Part shown: positions 55,057 through 62,995 of the stretch, in pieces
Position numbering within the stretch: position 1 is the stretch's first letter
Layout: each line of letters starts with the position of its first letter
NCBI RefSeq assembly: GCF_000758705.1
Contig: NZ_CP009287.1
Span: forward strand, 3,472,001 to 3,536,000
Source: Paenibacillus graminis
GTDB lineage: Bacteria > Bacillota > Bacilli > Paenibacillales > Paenibacillaceae
Length of the DNA stretch: 64,000 nucleotides
Direction: 5' to 3'
The notes under the pieces: model-generated
The model's database searches: none
What the model saw: only the letters and a program-made list of their open reading frames with translations
Told to the model about the DNA's origin: nothing
Program-made: the position numbers and the translations under genes

Positions 55057-56301
55057 CTACTTCGCAGAACTAACAAATTGATTTCTAGCCGCACCCAGAC
55101 CGACAAGACAGAGCAGAGCAGAAGCGCCAACCAATATCAGGAGTGGAACGCTCCAACTATGGGTGGCATCATGCAAGTATCCAATCAGCGCTGGGCCCAT
55201 TGCAGCCAGCAGATATCCGATGGATTGGGCCATGCCCGATAATTCAGCCGCTTGATGGGCACTTCGGGTACGCAAGCCGAAAAACATCATGGACAAGCCA
55301 AAGGCAAAGCCTGCTCCCATACCAAGAATAATAGCCCAAAACAGAACCAGATGGATACTGCCATAGAGAAGTCCAAGTGTTCCGATCAAAAGCAGAATCG
55401 TTGTAATCACCACTAACAACCGTTGGTTAGACATGCGCCCGGCTATAACAGGAACGATAAAGGCAAAGGGGAGCGAAGCCATAATCAGAACCGATAGAAA
55501 CCAGCCGGATTGACTTGAACTGATGCCCTGATCCTTTAGTATTTCAGGCAGCCATGCCACCAGTACATAAAAAATGGTTGATTGTAATCCCATAAAAAGA
55601 GTTACCTGCCAAGCCAACGGAGAGCGCCATATATTGACCTGATGCTTGTTCCCTGTGCTGCTGCCGGCAGCAGCGGCTGATTTCGCCGGAGCCTTGAGCT
55701 GCGGTGCCCAAAAGAGAATGGAGATGACGCTAAGTATCCCCCATACTCCCAAAGCACCTTGCCAGTTCAAGCCTGCCCCCACAGCTAAGGGAACACTAAT
55801 GCCGGAAGCAATCGCCCCGCATAGATTCATGGAAACACTATAAACCCCTGTCATTGTCCCCATTTGCTGCGGAAATTCCCGTTTTATCAGGCTCGGTAGT
55901 AATACATTACATATGGTGATAGCAAACCCTAGAACTGCGGTTCCAACATACAAGGTTACCGCCCCGGATAACGAGCGAACAGCGATACCGATGGCCAAAA
56001 AAATAAGGGAAATCAGCATAATCCGTTCCACACCATATCTGCGTCCTAATTTTGGTACAAAAGGGGATAACAATGCAAATGCAATCAGTGGAACTGTGGT
56101 AATCAGGCCTGCTAAGGTATTCGAAATATGCACGTTCTCCCGGATAAGACTGACTAATGGTCCCACCGAGGTGAGGGGAGCACGCAAATTCGCTGCGATA
56201 AGAATAATTCCTACGATCATGAACCAGAATGCCGCTTGCTTGCGAATGCCGGTAGTGGATATTGCATCCTGTTTTTTTAACAATTGTTCTGATGAACTCA
56301 T
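55057..56301 (-). CDS. MFS transporter, CynX/NimT family
   Basis: A 414-residue, about 12-helix major facilitator. The region APLTSVGPLVSLIRENVHIS near the N-terminus and the overall length match the CynX/NimT (YycB) group, linked with cyanate or nitroimidazole-like substrates in some members. GGGAGGAAC precedes the ATG. It lies just downstream of, and in the same direction as, the GntR regulator, so they probably form a unit. Confidence 0.85.
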   Translation of the reverse strand: MSSSEQLLKKQDAISTTGIRKQAAFWFMIVGIILIAANLRAPLTSVGPLVSLIRENVHISNTLAGLITTVPLIAFALLSPFVPKLGRRYGVERIMLISLIFLAIGIAVRSLSGAVTLYVGTAVLGFAITICNVLLPSLIKREFPQQMGTMTGVYSVSMNLCGAIASGISVPLAVGAGLNWQGALGVWGILSVISILFWAPQLKAPAKSAAAAGSSTGNKHQVNIWRSPLAWQVTLFMGLQSTIFYVLVAWLPEILKDQGISSSQSGWFLSVLIMASLPFAFIVPVIAGRMSNQRLLVVITTILLLIGTLGLLYGSIHLVLFWAIILGMGAGFAFGLSMMFFGLRTRSAHQAAELSGMAQSIGYLLAAMGPALIGYLHDATHSWSVPLLILVGASALLCLVGLGAARNQFVSSAK

Positions 56302-56374
56302 AAGGGTTCCTCCCGCGTTTTAAGTTAATTCATCGTCAATTTCATCCATGTGGAAGAAGTACCCTGATCACTAT

Positions 56375-57058
56375 TTAGCACAGTTTTGCACGGGCCTTTT
56401 CAATGTATAAACGAACAGCCTCCTCGGCCTGAGGGCAATCCTGATTGGCAATGGCTTGATACAGCAGCTCATGAGAGTCGAGATAATAAGCTGCATTTTT
56501 GAAGTCCTTTGTTTCTAAAAGCATGTTTTGCAGTGCCTCGGTAATATGGTTGTACAAATTCGCCATCAGTAGGTTATGTGATGCAGCAATCACCATTTTG
56601 TGAAACTCGACATCCCAGTGAGCATAAGCTTTGAGATCCTGCTGGCTGGCTGCATGTCTGCACTTATCCAAGCATGTCCGAATCGCCTCTAAATCTTCAT
56701 CGCTTCTCCTGGACGCAGCCAGGGCAGCAGCCTCTCTTTCCAATGCATATCGGACCTCCAGGCTCTCAAGCATATCGGTATGCTTAATCACTTTTTCGAT
56801 CACTGACCCTAAGACACTTGAGGAACAGACATAGGTTCCATCCCCTTGTCTGGTCTTCAGCAGACCCGCATATGTTAAAGCCCGAATGGCTTCCCTTAAC
56901 GTATTACGGCTGACTTGAAGCTGTTCCATTAGCTCAGGCTCTGCAGGAATTCGCATCCCTACTTGCCATTCGCCGTTTTCGATCTTCCCCTGGATCTGGT
57001 AGGCCACCTGTTCCACCAAGGTTAAACGTTGAGTTTTAATTAACAACAGCATCATTCC
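56375..57058 (-). CDS. FadR/GntR-family regulator
   Basis: About 228 residues. The N-terminal GntR winged helix is clear (GEWQVGMRIPAEPELMEQL, VSRNTLREAIRALTYAGLL), followed by an FCD ligand domain. An open frame extends to 57223 but is improbable. AAAGGA abuts ATG 57058/57055, so translation may start at the adjacent TTG (near 57049). It is divergent from the suf operon and upstream of the MFS gene. A near-palindrome at 57189 may be its operator. It may or may not also affect suf. Confidence 0.8.
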   Translation of the reverse strand, partial: GMMLLLIKTQRLTLVEQVAYQIQGKIENGEWQVGMRIPAEPELMEQLQVSRNTLREAIRALTYAGLLKTRQGDGTYVCSSSVLGSVIEKVIKHTDMLESLEVRYALEREAAALAASRRSDEDLEAIRTCLDKCRHAASQQDLKAYAHWDVEFHKMVIAASHNLLMANLYNHITEALQNMLLETKDFKNAAYYLDSHELLYQAIANQDCPQAEEAVRLYIEKARAKLC

Positions 57059-57129
57059 TTTACAAACGTAGGATGTTTGGTATTTTGCTGTTAGTATATC
57101 AGATTGACTTTGACTTGCATAGATGAAAT

Positions 57130-57144
57130 TGAGAATGATTATCA
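57130..57144. promoter_or_regulatory. Fur-box-like 7-1-7 site 1
   Basis: TGAGAATGATTATCA: the halves TGAGAAT and ATTATCA form a 7-1-7 inverted repeat with one mismatch. It is upstream of sufC. Confidence 0.75.
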
Positions 57145-57159
57145 TCAAAATAATGATAT

Positions 57160-57174
57160 TGATAATCATTATCA
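57160..57174. promoter_or_regulatory. Fur-box-like 7-1-7 site 2 (perfect)
   Basis: TGATAATCATTATCA is a perfect 7-1-7 inverted repeat and matches the known Bacillus Fur box closely. It is 161 bases before sufC and overlaps a TTGATA -35-like hexamer, so iron-bound Fur would block transcription. Confidence 0.85.
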
Positions 57175-57188
57175 CTTGTGATATATTG

Positions 57189-57208
57189 CTATTGTTTACT
57201 AGTGAACA
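57189..57208. promoter_or_regulatory. Candidate GntR operator
   Basis: ATTGTTTACTAGTGAACAAT is a near-perfect 20-base palindrome (one mismatched pair) between the GntR gene and sufC. Its place fits an autoregulatory site. Binding is inferred. Confidence 0.4.
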
Positions 57209-57334
57209 ATAATAAACAGTCACCGCATAAGCTCTGTTATTGCAAGAGAGGAGAGGATCGCCACCATTGGAGTTTTTGAATAATTGGAACGATGCGGGCT
57301 GAAGAAAGAAATGTAGAAAGGAAGAATGTGACCA

Positions 57335-58114
57335 ATGACGACTTTAAAGATTAAGGATCTGAGATCCAGAATTGAAGGCAAAGAAATTCTAAAAGGACTT
57401 AGCCTGGAGGTTCATGGCGGAGAGATTCATGCCATTATGGGTCCTAACGGGACGGGGAAAAGCACGTTGGCTTCTGCGTTAATGGGCCATCCCAAATATG
57501 AGGTTACAGATGGCAGGGTAACGCTGGATGATAAAGATCTGCTGGAGATGGAGGTCGATGAGCGTGCCCGGGCAGGCTTGTTCCTGGCTATGCAGTATCC
57601 AAGTGAAATTGCCGGTGTAACGAACTCGGACTTTCTCAGAAGTGCGGTTAATGCACGGCGCGGGGAAGGCAATGAAGTAACCTTAATCCGCTTTATCCGC
57701 CAGATGGAGAGCAAGATGAAGGGATTGGAGATGAATCCTGAATTTTCACACCGTTATCTGAATGAAGGCTTCTCCGGAGGGGAAAAAAAACGGAATGAAA
57801 TTTTGCAAATGATGCTGCTTGAGCCCAAATTCGTCATTTTGGACGAGGTGGATTCGGGTCTTGATATTGATGCCTTGCGTATTGTAGCCAATGGTGTTAA
57901 TGAGCTGCGCAGTCCTGACAGAGGTTTTCTCATCATTACCCATTATCAGCGTCTGCTGAATTATATCACCCCGGATTTCGTGCATGTGATGATGCAAGGC
58001 CGAATTGTCAAATCTGGCGGTCCAGAGCTTGCACATCGTTTGGAGGCGGAGGGATATGACTGGGTGAAGGAGGAACTTGGCATCACGGATGAGACGGTAG
58101 AGCAGGAGGCTTAA
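57335..58114 (+). CDS. sufC: Fe-S cluster assembly ATPase SufC
   Basis: A 259-residue ABC-type ATPase. Walker A GPNGTGKST, family Q-loop region, signature GFSGGEKKRNEILQM, Walker B VILDEVDSGLDID, switch His in IITHYQ. All are typical of SufC. It drives shape changes in the SufB/SufD scaffold. First gene of an operon with two Fur-like sites upstream, and 24 bases before sufD. Confidence 0.96.
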   Translation: MTTLKIKDLRSRIEGKEILKGLSLEVHGGEIHAIMGPNGTGKSTLASALMGHPKYEVTDGRVTLDDKDLLEMEVDERARAGLFLAMQYPSEIAGVTNSDFLRSAVNARRGEGNEVTLIRFIRQMESKMKGLEMNPEFSHRYLNEGFSGGEKKRNEILQMMLLEPKFVILDEVDSGLDIDALRIVANGVNELRSPDRGFLIITHYQRLLNYITPDFVHVMMQGRIVKSGGPELAHRLEAEGYDWVKEELGITDETVEQEA

Positions 58115-58138
58115 GAGGCCGGAAAGGAGGAAAAGACA

Positions 58139-59461
58139 GTGGATGTACTAAATAGAGTTTCAGTGGATGCGGATGACTTGTGCGCCTGGTCAAAAGCCAA
58201 GGCCGAGCCACAATGGCTGCTTGAGCAACGTTTACAGGCGCTTAAGAAGGCAGAAGATCTGGAGCTGCCAGAAGTGGAAAAAATAAAGCTTGAGCATTGG
58301 GATATTCATGAGCATGGAGTCTACAAAGCTGAGAAAATGTGGCCGGACCTGCAGGAGGCGCACGAGGCAGTCCACAGTCTGGTCAACTTCCCGGTGGAAG
58401 GCGGGCTTATCGTTCAGCATAACTCAGATGTAGTATATACCGAATTGTCTGCTGATTTGGCTGCACAAGGAGTGATTTTGACTGATCTGCATACGGCGGC
58501 GAGAGAGCATGGGGAACTGGTGCAACGGTACCTCGGTCAGGCTGTAAAACCGGAAGAGCATAGGCTATCTGCTGTACACAGTGCCGTATGGAGCGGCGGT
58601 GTATTTCTATATATCCCGGATGGAGTAGAGGTTGAGGTGCCGCTTCAGGCGATCTTTTTTAGCAGCATGAGTGGGGCGCGTTTCGCACCGCATATCCTGA
58701 TTGTGGCCGGAAACAACAGCAAGATCAGTTATGTAGACAATTGCATATCTGGCAGTGAGGATATCAAGGTTCTACACAATGGTGTGATGGAAGTTTTTGC
58801 AGGATCAGGCTCCAAGGTGCAGGTTGCTTCGGTTCATCAGCTTGCTGCTGCTACAACGGACTTTACCGAGCGGCGTGCGGTTGTGCTTGCAGATGGTGCG
58901 GTAGAATGGATTACCGGGGAGATGAATAATGGTTATACTGCCACAGATACCAAGACATTGCTCCAAGGCAACGGCTCCATCTCTGATGCCAAGGTGATAG
59001 CTGTAGGCTCGGGCTACCAGAAGTTAAGCTATACGACTCAAGCCCAACATTTTGGCAGAAGCTCTGTGAGCCGGATGATTACACGTGCAGTAATGCGTGA
59101 AGAGGCAACGGCCATTATCAATGGGATTACCAAGATTGAAAAAGGAGCAACCCATTGTGACGGCCAGCAGACAGAACGTATTCTGATGTTGAGTCCCAAA
59201 GCACGCGGCGATGCCAACCCCATCCTGCTGATTGATGAGGATGACGTCACAGCCGGCCATGCCGCATCCGTGGGACAAGTGAATGCGGAGCAGATCTATT
59301 ACTTGATGTCACGGGGGATCTCCCGGAATGAAGCAGAATATCTTGTTATTTTTGGCTTCCTGGCTCCTGTCATTTCAGAGATTCCGCTGGAGGGAGTCCG
59401 CAGCCGCCTGCAGGTTTTAGTGGAGAGAAAGCTGGGCAGATCACAGGAATTCAAATCGTAG
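58139..59461 (+). CDS. sufD: Fe-S cluster assembly scaffold protein SufD
   Basis: A 440-residue SufBD-fold protein (parallel beta-helix). Seen are VHSAVWSGGVFLYIPDGVEVEVPLQ (in part) and the C-terminal DEDDVTAGHAASVGQ, whose His matches the conserved functional His of SufD. The GTG start follows AAGGAGG by eight bases. It forms the SufBC2D scaffold with SufB and SufC. Placed between sufC and sufB with no desulfurase gene, unlike the sufCDSUB order of Bacillus. Confidence 0.93.
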   Translation: MDVLNRVSVDADDLCAWSKAKAEPQWLLEQRLQALKKAEDLELPEVEKIKLEHWDIHEHGVYKAEKMWPDLQEAHEAVHSLVNFPVEGGLIVQHNSDVVYTELSADLAAQGVILTDLHTAAREHGELVQRYLGQAVKPEEHRLSAVHSAVWSGGVFLYIPDGVEVEVPLQAIFFSSMSGARFAPHILIVAGNNSKISYVDNCISGSEDIKVLHNGVMEVFAGSGSKVQVASVHQLAAATTDFTERRAVVLADGAVEWITGEMNNGYTATDTKTLLQGNGSISDAKVIAVGSGYQKLSYTTQAQHFGRSSVSRMITRAVMREEATAIINGITKIEKGATHCDGQQTERILMLSPKARGDANPILLIDEDDVTAGHAASVGQVNAEQIYYLMSRGISRNEAEYLVIFGFLAPVISEIPLEGVRSRLQVLVERKLGRSQEFKS

Positions 59462-59500
59462 ATCAAAGTAAGTTATATGAGGGACAAAGGAGTGACATCA

Positions 59501-60898
59501 ATGGCTAAAAACGCACCTGATATGGGCGACTATAAATATGGGTTTCGTGACGGGCATCAGTCTGTTTTCCAATCAGGAAAAGGGCTGACCCCGGAGATCG
59601 TGCGGGAGATTTCCCGAATCAAGGAAGAGCCGGACTGGATGCTTGAGTTTCGTCTGAAAGCGTTGGAGCAATTCTATAAAATGCCGATGCCCCGGTGGGG
59701 AGCAGATTTGGATAGGCTTAATCTTGATGAGATTCAATATTATGTGCGTCCTTCAGAAAAGCAGGGAAAGACCTGGGAGGAAGTGCCGTCTGAAATCAAA
59801 GCAACCTTTGACAGGCTGGGCATTCCCGAAGCGGAGCAAAAGTTCCTGGCGGGTGTGTCCGCTCAATATGAGTCGGAAGTGGTATATCACAGCATGCGGC
59901 AGGATCTGGAGGAGCAGGGTGTTGTTTTTCTGGATACGGATACCGCTTTAAAGCAATATCCTGAATTGTTTAAGGAATACTTTGGTACTATTATTCCCCC
60001 AGCTGACAATAAATTTGCAGCACTTAATAGCGCGGTATGGTCCGGTGGAAGCTTTGTATATGTTCCCAAAGGGGTACAATGCGAGGTGCCTATCCAAGGG
60101 TATTTCCGGATTAACTCTGAAAACATGGGGCAATTTGAGCGGACACTAATTATTGCCGATGAAGGAAGCTTTATCCACTATGTTGAAGGCTGTACAGCAC
60201 CTATTTACAGCACCAGTTCTCTGCACAGCGGGGTCATTGAGATCATTTGCCGGAAGGATTCCCGTGTGCGTTACACTACCATTCAGAACTGGGCACCCAA
60301 TATCTACAATTTGGTGACCCAGCGGGCTGTGGCAGAGGAAAATGCCACGATGGAATGGGTAGACGGTAATATCGGCTCCAAGGTTACGATGAAGTATCCG
60401 GCGGTACTATTGAAAGGGCGAGGGGCCAAGGGGTCAATATTGTCGATTGCCGTAGCCGGCAAGGAGCAGCATCAGGATGCCGGTGCGAAGGTAATTCACC
60501 TGGCTCCCGATACCACTTCCACGATTATATCCAAATCAATCAGCAAGCAGGGGGGCAAAGTCAGCTACCGGGGCTTGTCCAGCTTCAGCCGCAATTCCGC
60601 GGGTTCCAAGTCCAATATCAAATGCGATACGCTAATTCTTGACAACCTGTCGACATCGGATACGATTCCTTACAATGAAATTAAAAACGATCAGATTACG
60701 CTGGAGCATGAGGCTACCGTATCTAAAGTATCCGAGGAACAGTTATTTTACCTAATGAGCCGCGGCCTTACAGAGGAAGAAGCCACGCAAATGATTGTCA
60801 TGGGCTTCATCGAGCCCTTCACAAAAGAGCTGCCGATGGAGTATGCGGTTGAGATGAACCGGCTGATTCAATTTGAGATGGAAGGAAGCATCGGTTGA
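59501..60898 (+). CDS. sufB: Fe-S cluster assembly scaffold protein SufB
   Basis: About 465 residues. The beta-helix core has [21 protein letters not shown] (in part) and the conserved [10 protein letters not shown] cysteine and YNEI late region. It receives sulfur and builds the nascent cluster. ATG 59501 follows AAAGGAG by eight bases, which removes an eight-residue extension. It follows sufD by 39 bases. Confidence 0.96.
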   Translation: MAKNAPDMGDYKYGFRDGHQSVFQSGKGLTPEIVREISRIKEEPDWMLEFRLKALEQFYKMPMPRWGADLDRLNLDEIQYYVRPSEKQGKTWEEVPSEIKATFDRLGIPEAEQKFLAGVSAQYESEVVYHSMRQDLEEQGVVFLDTDTALKQYPELFKEYFGTIIPPADNKFAALNSAVWSGGSFVYVPKGVQCEVPIQGYFRINSENMGQFERTLIIADEGSFIHYVEGCTAPIYSTSSLHSGVIEIICRKDSRVRYTTIQNWAPNIYNLVTQRAVAEENATMEWVDGNIGSKVTMKYPAVLLKGRGAKGSILSIAVAGKEQHQDAGAKVIHLAPDTTSTIISKSISKQGGKVSYRGLSSFSRNSAGSKSNIKCDTLILDNLSTSDTIPYNEIKNDQITLEHEATVSKVSEEQLFYLMSRGLTEEEATQMIVMGFIEPFTKELPMEYAVEMNRLIQFEMEGSIG

Positions 60899-60920
60899 TA
60901 TGCTATATGGATTGAACTTG

Positions 60921-61059
60921 GCGGAGGTGAATTTTGGAACTGTAGAAGCGAACGCGTCCGCCTTTGTCTGCGGATTTCCACTGCGAACAGCGGCATACCA
61001 TCAAAAAATCTGCAGATGGGCAGCGGCCGGAAGTCCAAACATTCTCTGGAGTCACGACC
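60921..61059 (+). repeat. Dispersed structured repeat, copy 3
   Basis: Begins GCGGAGGTGAATTTTGGAACTG and ends at GGAAGTCCAAACATTC with the following GTCACGACC. It resembles copies 1 and 2: the inner part has GCGTCCGCCTTTGTC and the CTGCG/CAGCGG hairpin. The end pairing (GGTGAATTTTGGA with TCCAAACATTCTC) is weaker but retained in outline. It sits between sufB and the small unknown gene. Confidence 0.75.
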
Positions 61060-61153
61060 CATCCCGAAATAGAAAAAATCACAAGTTCAATTTATATAGT
61101 TTATAAATCAAGCATTTAACTTTTGCTCTTTAAAGAAGTACGAGGTGCTATTA

Positions 61154-61366
61154 ATGAAGAAAAAAAATTCGGATATTGCAGAACTAACTCAAATTACCCG
61201 TGAGAAAAGGAAAGTTCAGTTCTACCTCAATATGCTGTTAGGATTGGGCGCGAGTTGTGGCGTGATGATACCTACAGAACCCATTTATACGCTTTTAATG
61301 GAGCTTTCGGATCAAGAAGCTTCACTGATGCAAAAAGCAAAGGATCACTCAGACTATCCAGAATGA
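61154..61366 (+). CDS. Small protein of unknown function (70 residues)
   Basis: About 70 residues, charged N-terminus (KKKNSDIAELT), a short hydrophobic segment (NMLLGLGASCGVMIP) with one Cys, and an acidic end. I do not recognise a domain. GAGGTG is six bases before ATG 61154. It lies between sufB and the Nfu-type gene, separated from sufB by the repeat, and from nfu by about 50 bases, so it is probably co-transcribed with nfu. A role with Fe-S metabolism is a guess from location. Confidence 0.65.
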   Translation: MKKKNSDIAELTQITREKRKVQFYLNMLLGLGASCGVMIPTEPIYTLLMELSDQEASLMQKAKDHSDYPE

Positions 61367-61414
61367 AGCAGGCTTGAATTGACAGTTGATATAACTATGA
61401 GAGGAGCTGGCATA

Positions 61415-61654
61415 ATGGAGGAAAATAGTATTTTATTTGATGAAGTATCGGAAGTGCTTCTCAAACTGCGTCCTTTCTTACTGCGTGATGGCGGAGATGC
61501 AGAATTGGTTGAGGTTGAGCACGGCGTAGCTAAATTAAGATTTTTGGGAGCTTGCCACGGTTGCCCAAGTGCAACGATTACGTTAAAAGCCGCTATTGAG
61601 CGCGCAATTCTTGAGGAAATCGATGATATTAAAGAAGTTGTACAAGTATTTTAA
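61415..61654 (+). CDS. nfu: NifU-like C-terminal (Nfu-type) Fe-S carrier
   Basis: A 79-residue Nfu domain with the conserved [21 protein letters not shown] (in part) and the CxxC ligand motif Cys47-x-x-Cys50 in [14 protein letters not shown] lies about nine bases before ATG 61415, so the longer frame from 61379 is trimmed. It would bind and pass a [4Fe-4S] or [2Fe-2S] cluster to target proteins. Placed after sufCDB, it supports an accessory Fe-S role for this locus. Confidence 0.9.
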   Translation: MEENSILFDEVSEVLLKLRPFLLRDGGDAELVEVEHGVAKLRFLGACHGCPSATITLKAAIERAILEEIDDIKEVVQVF

Positions 61655-61661
61655 ATTCCTA

Positions 61662-61710
61662 AACCCGCAAAAACCTTGTTTTTACAAGACTTTTTGCGGG
61701 TTCTTTTCAA
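61662..61710 (+). terminator. Terminator after nfu
   Basis: AACCCGCAAAAA and TTTTTGCGGGTT pair, followed by CTTTTC. It separates the Fe-S locus from the following gene. Confidence 0.85.
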
Positions 61711-61921
61711 ATCAAACCTTAATGCGGTTATCAGGCTGATAAATTTTCTCTTCATTAATATGAAATGCAAATAGCCATATCTTTAAATCATTGATATAAT
61801 AGAAAACGTTAGAATAGAAACATATATTCCCCGATAGCAGAAATTGAGCATGATCTTCCCAGCCCATACTCCACCCTTCATGGGGCAGATATGGGTTTAT
61901 GTTATTTTATGAGGTGATTAA

Positions 61922-62992
61922 TTGAAAGAGTTAATCATGCAGGTCATTGAGTGCAAATACGGTGCAGTGCGCCGAACGAGAACCAAACTGAAGCTGGAGA
62001 AGCTTGAGCAAGAAATTATAGGTACCTACGAGTACCGTTCGGATTATGTGGATGCAGGCGGTTTCTCCAAGTTTCAGGAGGGGATGAAGGTGCTTTTAGC
62101 TGAAGGGTATCTAACCCCGCTTATCCGGCCAAAGAAATACAAGTCTTCTGCTCTGGATGAAGTCTATTGGCTGGCTGAAACTGCGTCCACTACGGAAGGC
62201 TGGAACAGGGCTTCCATGCTGCGGGTATTGGCTGCGCATCCGCTGAAGATTAACTACTATATGAACCATCCCGCAGAGCAGACTGCACAAATATGGGAAT
62301 ACATAGAGCGGATATATACTTTTCTGCAGTCCGCAGGAGAACGGGAAATCATCACCCGGGAAGAACGCTCACTAGAGCTGTTCGGCGATGAGAAGTTTCT
62401 GTCCGGGAAAGAAGGCATGCAGCTCTTAACGAGATTGGGCATTACATTGGAGAACCTTAAGGCAGTGACCGTGCGGGAGCACTTTGAGTATTATCCGGAG
62501 CCCTTGCAGTCTGTACGTTCTATCCTGATTTCGGAGAATCATTCTTTTTATGACTCTGCCAAAAGACTGATCAAAGCAGGCAAATCCGTTTGCGGCTTGC
62601 AGCCGGATATGCTGATTTACGGTGAAGGCTGGAAGATCGCCAGCAGCTTAATGTTTCTTGAAGAACTGGATGTGGACCCCGTTGGAGCTTCCATCTTCTA
62701 TGTTGGCGATTTGGACAAGGCGGGCTGGGATATTTACGGAAATCTGAAGCTCAGCTATCCGCACTTCAAGCTGAACCTGGCGCTCACAGTTTATGAATAC
62801 ATGGTCGATGTTGCAAAACAAACATACCCTTATGCAAACGAACAGAAATGTACCGCGTCCCACTTAGAGCTTGTGCTGCAGGAGTTGTCTGCGGTCCCCC
62901 GTCTGAAGCTGTGTATCGAGAAATTGCTTGAAGTGAACAACAGGATTCCCCAGGAAGTCCTAAACTACGAAGTGATGGCGAGGTTGGCGTAA
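61922..62992 (+). CDS. Wadjet JetD-like Toprim protein
   Basis: A 356-residue protein of the DUF2220/JetD type. The N-terminal half is helical and basic. The C-terminal Toprim-like domain has Glu205 in SENHSF and an Asp263-x-Asp265 pair in VGDLDKAGWD, the metal-binding pattern of Toprim nucleases. TTG start with the strong GAGGTGAT site just before it. In Wadjet systems JetD nicks or cleaves circular DNA recognised by an SMC-like complex, limiting plasmids. The next gene follows after three bases in the same direction. Confidence 0.8.
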   Translation: MKELIMQVIECKYGAVRRTRTKLKLEKLEQEIIGTYEYRSDYVDAGGFSKFQEGMKVLLAEGYLTPLIRPKKYKSSALDEVYWLAETASTTEGWNRASMLRVLAAHPLKINYYMNHPAEQTAQIWEYIERIYTFLQSAGEREIITREERSLELFGDEKFLSGKEGMQLLTRLGITLENLKAVTVREHFEYYPEPLQSVRSILISENHSFYDSAKRLIKAGKSVCGLQPDMLIYGEGWKIASSLMFLEELDVDPVGASIFYVGDLDKAGWDIYGNLKLSYPHFKLNLALTVYEYMVDVAKQTYPYANEQKCTASHLELVLQELSAVPRLKLCIEKLLEVNNRIPQEVLNYEVMARLA

Positions 62993-62995
62993 AGC

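Noticed and set aside
56375..57223. GntR gene with the long N-terminal extension
   Set aside because: The extension is an Ile/Asn-rich stretch that would run over the Fur-like sites. The regulator fold begins at the downstream start with a ribosome site.
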